A program made the position numbers and the translations under genes. The notes beneath the pieces were generated by a model, which saw only the letters and a program-made list of their open reading frames with translations, searched no databases and was not told where the DNA came from. Of a DNA stretch of 64,000 bases, positions 1-11,112 are shown in pieces. Where the stretch lies: NCBI GenBank assembly GCA_035353855.1, contig DAOQAK010000015.1, positions 1-64,000 of the forward strand. Direction: 5' to 3'. The stretch is from Bacteroidales bacterium (GTDB lineage Bacteria; Bacteroidota; Bacteroidia; Bacteroidales; CG2-30-32-10). Every line of letters starts with the position of its first letter. Position 1 is the first letter of the stretch.

Positions 1-1858
<1,858 letters not shown>

Positions 1859-1949
1859 TTCTTGTTATATTATAATTAAATAAAATTTACTCGTGTCTTG
1901 TATCTTCTTTCAATATGTCAAAGAACTTTTTCGCCAATTGGCGAATTCG

Positions 1950-2023
1950 TGGAGAATATCGGATTCGAACCGATGACCCCTAGCTTGCAAAGCTAGTGCT
2001 CTAGCCAGCTGAGCTAATCCCCC
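1950..2023 (-). tRNA. tRNA-Ala (anticodon TGC)
   Basis: The reverse complement folds as a 74-nt cloverleaf. The acceptor stem GGGGGAT pairs with ATTCTCC, the anticodon stem is CTAGC/GCTAG, and the loop TTTGCAA gives anticodon TGC. The T-arm carries GGTTCGAATCC. The CCA end is not encoded. It sits in the 16S-23S spacer, as is usual in Bacteroidota. Confidence 0.97.
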
Positions 2024-2039
2024 AATACGATGATTGATG

Positions 2040-2113
2040 TAGTCCCGAGCAGATTTGAACTGCTGACCCCTACATTATCAGTGTAGTGCTCTAACCAACT
2101 GAGCTACGGGACT
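2040..2113 (-). tRNA. tRNA-Ile (anticodon GAT)
   Basis: The reverse complement gives a 74-nt cloverleaf. The acceptor stem AGTCCCG pairs with CGGGACT, the anticodon stem is CTACA/TGTAG, and the loop CTGATAA gives anticodon GAT. CCA is not encoded. It lies between the 16S gene and tRNA-Ala, the standard rrn spacer order. Confidence 0.97.
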
Positions 2114-2280
2114 GAGTTTACGATTGATTTTGTAAACGCACTTCCTTTTGCTCAAAATACTGTAATTAAGGAAGAGTCATCACTGAGCTCGTATGGGTAA
2201 AAAAAATATGAAGAAGCCAAAAGTAGCAAATATGAATTCCGAATTATAAAAAACGGAACTTAATAATAAACCTTCTCTAG

Positions 2281-3805
<1,525 letters not shown>

Positions 3806-3850
3806 AGTTTGATTCTTTAAAAATGTCTCAAGATTTATTATTGTTACTGT

Positions 3851-3896
3851 TCGGAATTGAACAGGTTATATTTGCTACTTTATTTAGGCTTTCTTC
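3851..3896 (-). other. 16S leader arm of rRNA processing stem
   Basis: This leader segment is complementary to the 16S trailer at about 2210-2242. Blocks matching in order are TTCGGAATT, ATATTTGCTACTT and a GGCTT(T)CTTC block. In the transcript they would form a long helix that loops out the 16S rRNA, the usual RNase III substrate. Pairing is seen directly; cleavage is inferred. Confidence 0.7.
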
Positions 3897-3940
3897 AATA
3901 TCTTCAAAGAACGTTTTCCATTTCATTTTGAAATGGGCTG

Positions 3941-3971
3941 CAAAATTAAAAACTATTTTTTATTTTGCAAA
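3941..3971 (-). promoter_or_regulatory. rRNA operon promoter nearest 16S
   Basis: On the minus strand TTTG (3968-3971), 19 bp, then TAATTTTG (3941-3948) match the Bacteroidetes -33/-7 consensus. Transcripts would start near 3934, giving a leader of about 130 nt before 16S. Confidence 0.75.
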
Positions 3972-4032
3972 ATATTTTTAAAAAAAATTATCTTTCAAAA
4001 AACTAAATTTTTCCCGTGGTATTTTGGGACTG

Positions 4033-4040
4033 CAAAATTA
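4033..4040 (-). promoter_or_regulatory. Promoter-like -7 box in rRNA upstream array
   Basis: TAATTTTG on the minus strand fits TAnnTTTG. No TTG is found 19-21 bp upstream, so it is weaker than its neighbours. It lies between the two arms of a GGGAC/GTCCC inverted pair. Confidence 0.4.
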
Positions 4041-4120
4041 ATATTTTTTTGTCCCGAGAAAAATTTTAAATGAACTTTTTATTTACAATTTATAAGATCG
4101 AATCTTTTTAATTGGGGTTG

Positions 4121-4151
4121 CAAAATTAAAAACTTATTTTGATTCTGCAAA
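4121..4151 (-). promoter_or_regulatory. rRNA operon promoter, second repeat copy
   Basis: TTTG (4148-4151), 19 bp, TAATTTTG (4121-4128) on the minus strand. Same arrangement as the promoter at 3941, 180 bp further upstream. Confidence 0.7.
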
Positions 4152-4215
4152 CATTTTTTCAAAAAAAATTTATTTTAAAAAAACTTAATCATTTTCCCTT
4201 GGTAATTTGGGACTG

Positions 4216-4223
4216 CAAAATTA
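4216..4223 (-). promoter_or_regulatory. Promoter-like -7 box in rRNA upstream array
   Basis: TAATTTTG on the minus strand, the counterpart of the 4033 box in the second repeat copy. It again lacks a clear -33 element and again lies within a GGGAC/GTCCC pair. Confidence 0.4.
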
Positions 4224-4303
4224 ATATTTTTTTGTCCCGAGAAAAATTTTAAATGAACTTTTTATTAACAATTTTATAAGATCGAATCTTTTAATTGAGG
4301 CTG

Positions 4304-4336
4304 CAAAGATATGAAAACTAAAATCACATAAACAAA
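4304..4336 (-). promoter_or_regulatory. rRNA operon promoter, most distal
   Basis: TTTG (4333-4336), 21 bp, TATCTTTG (4304-4311) on the minus strand, a very good match to the Bacteroidetes consensus. It lies at the outer edge of the tandem repeat. Confidence 0.7.
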
Positions 4337-4480
4337 TGTTTTTATAATTATTTTTAAAATATTTTATATTTAATTGTTTTTAAATAACTTATATGTGAAT
4401 ATTTTCATACATTTCAGAATATTTTATCTTGTTCATACTATATTTCATGTATTTTTGTTCTTATAAAAAAGGATATAAAG

Positions 4481-5071
4481 ATGAAACTTATAAAGTATTT
4501 GCTTATTTACTGCTTCTGTTTGCTCTGTTTTATTAATGTTTTTGCCCAGGATAACATAAAAAATAACGATAATGACAAATTAATACATCGCTTCTTTACA
4601 GGTGGTACCATAGGTTTGCAGTTTGGCAACTATACCTATGTAAACATTGCTCCTATTGTTGGATACCGCTTAAATGATTATATATCATGTGGGGTTGGTC
4701 CTAATTATATATATTATCATTATAAAGATCCATATTCAACAACAATTTTTAAAACAAACCTGTACGGGGCGAATTTCTTTTCACGCGTTTATTTCCTGAA
4801 AGATATTATTCCCAGTATTCATGACATCTATCTTCATGGCGAAATTGAAGGACTTAATGTAGAATCAGCATTCTTCGATATAGGGAATGAACATAATAAT
4901 GAAGAAAGGTATGGAGTAATTAGTATTTTCGGTGGCGCCGGAGTTCGACAAGCAATAGGTGAAAAAACCTTTGTAACTCTTACTGTACTTTATAACTTTA
5001 ATGAAACCATAGATAGTCCATACTACGGAAACCCTTTAGTATATCGCGTTGGTATTGAAATCGGGTTATAA
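4481..5071 (+). CDS. Predicted outer-membrane beta-barrel-like protein, unknown function
   Basis: A 196-aa protein with a clear Sec signal peptide (MKLIKYLLIYCFCLLCF, then FAQ, cleavage near residue 23). The rest has alternating hydrophobic and aromatic short strands rich in Gly, Tyr and Phe (GGTIGLQFGNYTYV, the final YRVGIEIGL) and ends in an aromatic/hydrophobic strand, as small outer-membrane barrels do. I do not recognise a named family. It stands alone between the rRNA upstream region and a strong terminator shared with the convergent pepD gene. The start is the only ATG before the signal peptide. Confidence 0.8.
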   Translation: MKLIKYLLIYCFCLLCFINVFAQDNIKNNDNDKLIHRFFTGGTIGLQFGNYTYVNIAPIVGYRLNDYISCGVGPNYIYYHYKDPYSTTIFKTNLYGANFFSRVYFLKDIIPSIHDIYLHGEIEGLNVESAFFDIGNEHNNEERYGVISIFGGAGVRQAIGEKTFVTLTVLYNFNETIDSPYYGNPLVYRVGIEIGL

Positions 5072-5073
5072 TA

Positions 5074-5098
5074 AAAAAGGAGGCAATGCCTCCTTTTT
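5074..5098. terminator. Bidirectional intrinsic terminator
   Basis: GGAGGCA-A-TGCCTCC (5079-5093) flanked by A5 and T5 runs can terminate both the plus-strand gene ending at 5071 and the minus-strand pepD gene ending at 5116. The two genes converge here. Confidence 0.88.
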
Positions 5099-5115
5099 AT
5101 TTGCTCTATATTATA

Positions 5116-6564
5116 TTATAATGTTTCTAAGACTTCAACCAATAATTTCCAGAATAGATCAACGCTTTCTATATTTATTCTTTCATCGGGTGAATGAACG
5201 CCTCTGAGTGTAGGTCCAAAAGAAATCATATCCATTCCCGGATATTTTTCTCCTATAACACCACATTCAAGTCCTGCATGTATAGCCAGTACCAAAGGTT
5301 CTTTCTTGAAAAGTTTTTTATAGCTTGCTTTCATTACCGACAGGATCTCTGAATTCATATTAGGTTTCCATCCGGGATATCCTTCACCATGCTTAACTTC
5401 TGCACCTGCCAATTTAAATAAGGAAGCAACCATTTGTGCAACATCGTCCTTTGAAGATGCAACAGAGCTGCGCTGACTCGTTTGAATAATGATTCTATCA
5501 TTTTCTGTTTTAACCGAAGCTAAATTTGTTGATGTTTCAACCAATCCAGGCATATCGGCAGTCATTGCTATTACTCCATGAGGACATGCATACATCGAAT
5601 TCAGTAAACGGAATTGTGTATCCGAATCAATCACATAAGCAGGTTTCCCGGCACTTTCAATTACAAATTTCAAATCGGGTTCTGTAATATTTAATTCATT
5701 CTTTATCATATCATGATAACTACTTGCATAATCGATAAGGCTATTTTCATTTTGTGAAGGTACCATTAATATTGCAAAAGCTTCGCGGGCTATAGCATTT
5801 CGTAAATTTCCTCCATCAACCTTAGAAATCCGAATTCCATATTTATTTGTTGCCATCAGCAAAAACCTGTTCATCAGTTTTACTGCATTGCCTAATCCTT
5901 TATTAATATCATCACCTGAATGGCCACCTTTTAAACCGGTAACTGATATCTTATATGGAATCATGTTTGCAGGAACGCTATCCTTTTTATATGAGAAAGT
6001 AATAACGGTATCTTTACCACCTGCGCATCCAATAAATAATTGTCCTTCATCTTCCGAATCCAAATTTAGAAGTATGCGACCTTTTACAAATTCAGGCTGA
6101 AGAGCAAAGGCACCGGTTAATCCGGTTTCTTCATCAACAGTAAAAAGACATTCTACGGGTCCGTGAGAAAGTTCATCCGATTCAAGAACTGCAAGCTGAG
6201 CAGCCATACCAATTCCATCGTCGGCACCAAGAGTTGTTCCTAATGCTTTCACCCATCCCCCTTCAACGACTGGTTTTATAGCGTCTTTATCAAAATCATG
6301 TTGTGTTGAAGCATTCTTTTCACAAACCATATCAATGTGGCTTTGCAAAACAACGGTCTTGTTTTTTTCTTTTCCTTTTGTTGCAGGTTTACGAATCATT
6401 ACATTTCCTGCTTTATCCTGAATGGTTTCCAGTTTTTTCGACTTTCCCCATTCAACTAACCATGCTGCAATTTTTTCTTCTTTTTTGGAAGGACGCGGAA
6501 TTTTACATATCTCATTAAAGTAATACCAAACGCGTTCGGGCTGAAGTTTAAGTATATCATTCAT
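5116..6564 (-). CDS. pepD: Aminoacyl-histidine dipeptidase (M20 family)
   Basis: A 482-aa cytosolic zinc dipeptidase of the PepD/Xaa-His type, the usual length for the family (about 485). It hydrolyses dipeptides, classically beta-Ala-His and other Xaa-His. Metal-binding and catalytic motifs are visible in order: QSHIDMVCEKN (His and Asp ligands), GADDGIGMA (bridging Asp), DEETGLTGAF (general base Glu and ligand Glu), and a C-terminal HAGLECG segment. No signal peptide. A -7-like box TAGTTTTG lies at 6586-6593 on the minus strand, but no matching -33 element is seen. It is monocistronic and ends at the shared terminator at 5074. Confidence 0.96.
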   Translation of the reverse strand: MNDILKLQPERVWYYFNEICKIPRPSKKEEKIAAWLVEWGKSKKLETIQDKAGNVMIRKPATKGKEKNKTVVLQSHIDMVCEKNASTQHDFDKDAIKPVVEGGWVKALGTTLGADDGIGMAAQLAVLESDELSHGPVECLFTVDEETGLTGAFALQPEFVKGRILLNLDSEDEGQLFIGCAGGKDTVITFSYKKDSVPANMIPYKISVTGLKGGHSGDDINKGLGNAVKLMNRFLLMATNKYGIRISKVDGGNLRNAIAREAFAILMVPSQNENSLIDYASSYHDMIKNELNITEPDLKFVIESAGKPAYVIDSDTQFRLLNSMYACPHGVIAMTADMPGLVETSTNLASVKTENDRIIIQTSQRSSVASSKDDVAQMVASLFKLAGAEVKHGEGYPGWKPNMNSEILSVMKASYKKLFKKEPLVLAIHAGLECGVIGEKYPGMDMISFGPTLRGVHSPDERINIESVDLFWKLLVEVLETL

Positions 6565-6674
6565 AATTTTATTTTTATATCAACACAAAACTAAACATTT
6601 TGTTTTGATTAAATAATTTATTCAAAAAAAATCTTCTCTATTTAGGATTATAGAATTAATAATTTTTGATGCTA

Positions 6675-6792
6675 ATACCGATTGTATAGATGTAATAGTA
6701 CAATATTATTGGACTATAACATCTATGTCATCGGCATAACCATTGTAAAATTTAAAATATCCTTTGGACTATTTTAAATTAACAATTGGTAT
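6675..6792. repeat. Palindromic intergenic element, copy 1 (118 bp, MITE-like)
   Basis: Bounded by imperfect terminal inverted repeats ATACCGATTGT (6675-6685) and ACAATTGGTAT (6782-6792). It contains two successive hairpins: ATAGATGTAATAGT against ACTATAACATCTAT, and a longer arm pair around CCTTTGGAC. A second copy at about 90% identity lies inverted at 29082-29198. It has no coding capacity. Confidence 0.85.
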
Positions 6793-6799
6793 AATATCT

Positions 6800-6807
6800 T
6801 AACTTTG
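6800..6807 (+). promoter_or_regulatory. Promoter -7 box of the antiporter gene
   Basis: TAACTTTG matches TAnnTTTG 17 bp before the ATG at 6825. No clear -33 TTG is seen at the right distance. It lies just outside the end of the palindromic element. Confidence 0.45.
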
Positions 6808-6824
6808 CACTAACATTTTGATAC

Positions 6825-9026
6825 ATGAGGAAAAATTTCATTTTCTATTTTCTTATTCTCTTTCTTTTTGGAACACTTATATGGCTTGTGATTCAAAAAG
6901 GAGAAAGTTTAAGTTCAACCCGAATAATCACTAATGAACAGGTCATTCAAAATGATAATCCCACTCAGCCACCGGTTACTGCAACACCAGAATGCCTATC
7001 TATTCCCGGTTATATAAAAAACACATTGCAGCATCCTTCTGCCTTGCTCATTCTGCAAATCATTATTATCATAACTTTTTCAAGAATATTTGGATTCTTA
7101 TTCGGAAAGATTGGACAGCCTACTGTTATTGGTGAAATTATATCAGGCATTTTGCTCGGACCATCGTTACTTGGACTATTCTTTCCTGATGTATTCCATT
7201 TTATTTTCCCTGCATTTTCATTAAACAATTTAGAATTGTTCAGCCAGGTAGGTCTTGTACTTTTCATGTTCATTATAGGGATGGAGCTCGATGTAACCAT
7301 TTTAAAAGTCAAGGCAAAATCGGCAATCATCATCAGCCATACAAGCATACTTTTTGCATTTTTTCTCGGTGTATGCCTTGCCTACTTATTGTTCGAGAAA
7401 TATGCTTTCACAAATACCAATTTCACACGTTTCGCATTGTTCATCGGTATAGCAATGAGCATAGCAGCATTCCCTGTTCTTGCCCGGATCATACAGGAAA
7501 GAGGGATGACCAAAACGCCTTTAGGAAAAACAATCATTACTATTGCAGCAATTGATGATCTAACTGCATGGTGTATCCTTGCTGTAGTTGTTGCGGTAAT
7601 ACAGGCAGGAAGCATAATGAGCGCATTGTTCACTATAATCATGGTTATTCTTTTTATTGGTGTTATGCTTTTTGCGGTTCAACCTTTTTTACAGAAAATG
7701 GGCGCTATATACCTCACTAAGGAAATGATGACCAAAAGAGTGGTTGCTTTTATTTTTGTCGTCATATTTCTTTCCGCATTTTTTACAGAAGCGATAGGAA
7801 TAAAAGCACTTTTCGGCGGATTTCTTGCCGGGGTAATTATGCCATCAAATGCACAGTTTAAAAAAGTAATGGCAGAAAAAATAGAAGACGTCAGCCTTGT
7901 AGTATTACTTCCATTATTTTTTGTTTTTACCGGGCTTAGAACACAAATTGGACTGCTTTCAGATAGCGATTCATGGGCTGTATGCGGACTTATAATATTG
8001 TTTGCTATCAGCGGGAAATTCGGGGGAAGTTTTTTAGCAGCAAAGTTTAATAAACTTACGTGGAAAGATTCATTTGTTATCGGGACCTTAATGAATACGC
8101 GCGGATTAATGGAGCTAATAGTTTTAAATATCGGGTATGACCTGAAAATATTGTCGCCACAAGTTTTCACAATGATGGTTATTATGACCCTCTTCACTAC
8201 ATTCATGACAGGCCCAATATTATCACTCACTGATTATTTCAGCAGGAAGAAAAAACAGCATATCTATGATTATGTTGATTTACGAAGTCTGAACGTGCTC
8301 ATTTCATTTGGTCTTCCCAAAATGGGAACATCATTATTAAAATTAGTTTATGCACTTTCAGGTAAAGATAAATCATATCATAAGATATGCGCTCTTCACC
8401 TTACGCCACATACCGAAATTTCACAATCGGCAGCTATGAAATATGAAACGAACAGCTTTGCTGCCATACGCTCACTTGCCAATGAATTGAAGGTAGATAT
8501 CAAAACCATTTATAAAACCACTGAAGATGTTTCAAAAGAAATAGCAAGAACTTCGCGTAAAGAAAAATCAAATTTACTTCTGATAGGCGCAGCAAAATCA
8601 GTATTCAACAAAAATGTTTTAGGCGGAAAAGTTAAAAATATAATCGATCTGGCTAAATGTAATGTTGGAGTTTTTATTGATAAGGATTTCCAGGAGATCA
8701 ATAATATACTTATTCTTACAGATACTATAAATATAGAAAACTTTATAAATATCAGTGAACGGTTCTTAATAAATTCATTCAGCGCTATAACATTTATTCT
8801 TCCTGAAAACATTGTAAATTCTACATTCCCTGATATAGTAAAGAATCACGAGCGCATTTATTTTTCTGACTCTTCCAATATCAATAATGCTTCATTAAAA
8901 AAATACGATCTACTAATTACTACTATTGATTATTTCGAAAACAAACTTCGCGACGAAACTATACTTCTTGATGCCGCACCATCACTTCTTTTACTTAATT
9001 TCAAGGACAATATTTTTTCAATCTAA
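6825..9026 (+). CDS. CPA2-type cation:proton antiporter with C-terminal cytosolic domain
   Basis: A 733-aa membrane protein. Residue 1 begins with an extra N-terminal TM helix and a periplasmic loop. A sodium/hydrogen exchanger core of about 12 TM helices follows (roughly 70-470). It carries the conserved GQPTVIGEIISGILLGPSLLG segment and a buried DD pair in AIDDLTAWC, typical of CPA2 (KefB/GerN-like) antiporters. After about residue 490 the protein is soluble, with segments resembling a universal-stress-type domain (LLLIGAAKS, NILILTDTIN). It probably exchanges Na+ or K+ for H+ at the inner membrane; the ion is not readable from sequence. The dehydrogenase gene follows after 7 bp, so the two may be cotranscribed. 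Confidence 0.9.
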   Translation: MRKNFIFYFLILFLFGTLIWLVIQKGESLSSTRIITNEQVIQNDNPTQPPVTATPECLSIPGYIKNTLQHPSALLILQIIIIITFSRIFGFLFGKIGQPTVIGEIISGILLGPSLLGLFFPDVFHFIFPAFSLNNLELFSQVGLVLFMFIIGMELDVTILKVKAKSAIIISHTSILFAFFLGVCLAYLLFEKYAFTNTNFTRFALFIGIAMSIAAFPVLARIIQERGMTKTPLGKTIITIAAIDDLTAWCILAVVVAVIQAGSIMSALFTIIMVILFIGVMLFAVQPFLQKMGAIYLTKEMMTKRVVAFIFVVIFLSAFFTEAIGIKALFGGFLAGVIMPSNAQFKKVMAEKIEDVSLVVLLPLFFVFTGLRTQIGLLSDSDSWAVCGLIILFAISGKFGGSFLAAKFNKLTWKDSFVIGTLMNTRGLMELIVLNIGYDLKILSPQVFTMMVIMTLFTTFMTGPILSLTDYFSRKKKQHIYDYVDLRSLNVLISFGLPKMGTSLLKLVYALSGKDKSYHKICALHLTPHTEISQSAAMKYETNSFAAIRSLANELKVDIKTIYKTTEDVSKEIARTSRKEKSNLLLIGAAKSVFNKNVLGGKVKNIIDLAKCNVGVFIDKDFQEINNILILTDTINIENFINISERFLINSFSAITFILPENIVNSTFPDIVKNHERIYFSDSSNINNASLKKYDLLITTIDYFENKLRDETILLDAAPSLLLLNFKDNIFSI

Positions 9027-9033
9027 TATAAAT

Positions 9034-10107
9034 ATGTATACCTATCAACAATTATTCAATATCACGAAAAAAATATTTTTAACAATCGGATGTAATGAAG
9101 CCGACGCTACAACTGTTGCAGATGTACTGCTAGCTGCCGAATTGCGCGGTATCGAATCGCATGGGATGTTGCGCATTGCCGATTATTATAATTTATGGAA
9201 AACAAAAAGGATAAATGTAAATCCAACTATTTCCGTTGTTCATGAAACTCCGAGCACCGCTGTTATTGATGGTGATTCCGGACTGGGAATGGTGGTTGGG
9301 AAAAAAGCTATGCAGCTTGCCATTGATAAAGCTAAAGCTGTGGGTACCGGATGGGTTTCAGCCCGCAACTCAAATCACTTTGGTATAGCCGGATATTATT
9401 CGATGATGGCTTTACAAAATGACATGATAGGTATTACCATGACCAATGCAAACCCTTTGGTAGCGCCTACATTTTCGGTCGACCGTTTACTCGGCACCAA
9501 TCCTATTGCTGTTGCAGTTCCTGCCAATAAACAACCTGCATTTGTTGCCGACTTCGCCACCACTCCTATTGCACGCGGCAAACTCGACCTGATGCATAAA
9601 AAAGGAAAGAAAGCTCCTGATGGTTATGTTCAGGATAAATTGGGAAACCCCAGCAACGACCCTAATATTCTGACACAAGGCGGAGCTATTGTTCCTCTTG
9701 GTGGCGATTACGAACATGGCAGTCATAAAGGATATTGCCTGGGTTCTATCGTCGATATTTTTTCCGCAATACTTTCCGGCGCCGGCTATGGTCCATGGGT
9801 TCCGCCATCCGTAGCCTATTTACCTGTAAAAGAAAATACTGATGTAAAAGGTACGGGACATTTTTTTGGCGCCATGCGTATTGATGCTTTCCGCCCTGCA
9901 TCGGAGTTTAAAGAGATGATGGATAAATGGATACTGACTTTCCGAAATTCAAAACCTGCTGAAGGCCATGAAAAGGTTCTTGTTCCCGGTGATCCCGAAA
10001 GAGAAAATGAAACCCTACGCATGAAAGAAGGAATCCCTGTTATGCCCATGCTTATTGAGAAAGTAAATGAAATAGCCGCAGAGCTTGGGATTGAAGGGTT
10101 GAAATAG
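9034..10107 (+). CDS. Malate/L-lactate dehydrogenase family (type 2) oxidoreductase
   Basis: A 357-aa NAD(P)-dependent 2-hydroxyacid dehydrogenase of the Ldh/YlbC/MdhII family, unrelated in fold to classic MDH. Recognisable blocks are ELRGIESHGMLRI, NSNHFGIAGYY (family His), TNANPLVAP, LLGTNPIAVAVP, DFATTPIARGK and HGSHKGYCLG. The frame is open upstream to 8926, but that part overlaps the antiporter. The ATG at 9034 gives the normal family N-terminus (MYTYQQLFNITKKIF) and usual length. No Shine-Dalgarno is present, which is common in this phylum. Substrate (malate, lactate or ureidoglycolate) cannot be told apart here. Confidence 0.92.
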   Translation: MYTYQQLFNITKKIFLTIGCNEADATTVADVLLAAELRGIESHGMLRIADYYNLWKTKRINVNPTISVVHETPSTAVIDGDSGLGMVVGKKAMQLAIDKAKAVGTGWVSARNSNHFGIAGYYSMMALQNDMIGITMTNANPLVAPTFSVDRLLGTNPIAVAVPANKQPAFVADFATTPIARGKLDLMHKKGKKAPDGYVQDKLGNPSNDPNILTQGGAIVPLGGDYEHGSHKGYCLGSIVDIFSAILSGAGYGPWVPPSVAYLPVKENTDVKGTGHFFGAMRIDAFRPASEFKEMMDKWILTFRNSKPAEGHEKVLVPGDPERENETLRMKEGIPVMPMLIEKVNEIAAELGIEGLK

Positions 10108-10205
10108 TTTGTTGTTTGTCGTTTTTGTTTGTCGATACCCTTATATACTTATAACCTATACCTCTCGTAAGTCGTTTGTTGTTATTGTTGGATTTTTAAA
10201 CCATA

Positions 10206-10892
10206 TTACTCAAACTTCACTTTTGGAATATAAGCCATCCTGTATACAATAGCATTTCTGTATCGCTGTGTGTATGCCGAAGGATTCAGCACTTTGTAGA
10301 TATTCGGATTAGGTAAAACGGAAATCAGTGAAGCGGCTTCATACTGGCTTAACTTCGAAGCATGTTTATTGAAATACTTTAATGATGCAGCTTCTACGCC
10401 ATAAACGCCCGGGCCGAATTCAACCACATTCATATATGTTTCCATTATTCTTTCTTTGCCCCATACCAATTCAATAAGAACGGTAAACCATGCTTCAAGC
10501 CCTTTACGAACATAATCGCGGTTAGGCCATAAGAAAACATTTTTTGCCGTCTGCTGGCTTATAGTACTTCCACCCTTTGTGGTCTTATCATTTTTCACAT
10601 TCGATTTGTAAGCAAGTTTTATTGCGCGAAAATCAAAACCATTATGTTCCATGAAACGGTCGTCTTCCGCAGCCAGTGCAGCCTGGAATAAATATGGCGA
10701 CATTTTATCAATCGAAATCCATTTGTAATCTGTTTTTGAATCGGACTCAAACCCGCGAATTACCATCAACGGAGTTACCGGAGGATGAACAAACTTATAT
10801 AACACCACGGGAAATAAAGTAAGAGCAAAGAAAATCACGAAAGCCCAAAGCAATATTTTAAAAATCTTTTTTCTAATTCTTCCCTTTGCCAT
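10206..10892 (-). CDS. mtgA: Monofunctional peptidoglycan transglycosylase
   Basis: A 228-aa GT51 glycosyltransferase that polymerises lipid II into glycan strands at the outer face of the inner membrane. One N-terminal TM anchor (about 8-30). GT51 motifs are EDDRFMEHNGFD (catalytic Glu), GGSTISQQTAKN, and ERIMETYMNVVEFGPGVYG (second catalytic Glu). There is no transpeptidase domain, so it is MtgA and not a class A PBP. A -7-like box TAATTTTG lies at 10910-10917 on the minus strand, 18 bp before the ATG. Confidence 0.95.
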   Translation of the reverse strand: MAKGRIRKKIFKILLWAFVIFFALTLFPVVLYKFVHPPVTPLMVIRGFESDSKTDYKWISIDKMSPYLFQAALAAEDDRFMEHNGFDFRAIKLAYKSNVKNDKTTKGGSTISQQTAKNVFLWPNRDYVRKGLEAWFTVLIELVWGKERIMETYMNVVEFGPGVYGVEAASLKYFNKHASKLSQYEAASLISVLPNPNIYKVLNPSAYTQRYRNAIVYRMAYIPKVKFE

Positions 10893-11086
10893 AAATTTTT
10901 ATTGAGATACAAAATTAAAAATTATTGACGAATATTTATAGAATCACAGAAAGTGATTAATATAAATAATAACAGCTAAAAAATATGATCAACAATTTCA
11001 ATAATTAAAAATATTGATGAAGTTGAATAGATATTTTATAAAGCTTTCAAAATATTTTTCTTATCCTGATGACAATTATTTTTTAT

Positions 11087-11094
11087 TACATTTG
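11087..11094 (+). promoter_or_regulatory. Promoter -7 box of the Tim44-like gene
   Basis: TACATTTG fits TAnnTTTG exactly and lies 18 bp before the ATG at 11113. It falls inside the longer open frame (from 11017), which argues for the later start. No good -33 element was found. Confidence 0.5.
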
Positions 11095-11112
11095 ATTATT
11101 AAAAATTATTTT

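Larger units (their letters stand above)
3935..4297. repeat. Two tandem copies of a ~180-bp block upstream of the rRNA operon
   Basis: The block starting at 3935 recurs at 4115 with most of its sequence conserved, including the run from GGGAC through GTCCCGAG and the stretch ending GATCGAATCTTTT. A third partial start is seen at 4298. Each copy carries two promoter-like boxes for minus-strand transcription toward 16S. Each also has a GGGAC/GTCCC inverted pair (4026-4030 with 4051-4055; 4209-4213 with 4234-4238) around the inner box. Confidence 0.9.

Noticed and set aside
3935..4297. CRISPR-like repeat array
   Set aside because: There are only two long copies that run into each other, with no short repeats and variable spacers; the content is promoter-like.
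7010..8812. Minus-strand open frames of 86-183 codons opposite the antiporter gene
   Set aside because: They are shadows of the strongly supported antiporter coding frame.
8926..9033. Longer N-terminus for the malate/lactate dehydrogenase
   Set aside because: It would overlap the antiporter by 101 bp and add residues not seen in the family; the ATG at 9034 fits.
11014..11112. Longer N-terminus for the Tim44-like protein
   Set aside because: A promoter -7 box lies within it at 11087 and the hydrophobic anchor begins at the later ATG.
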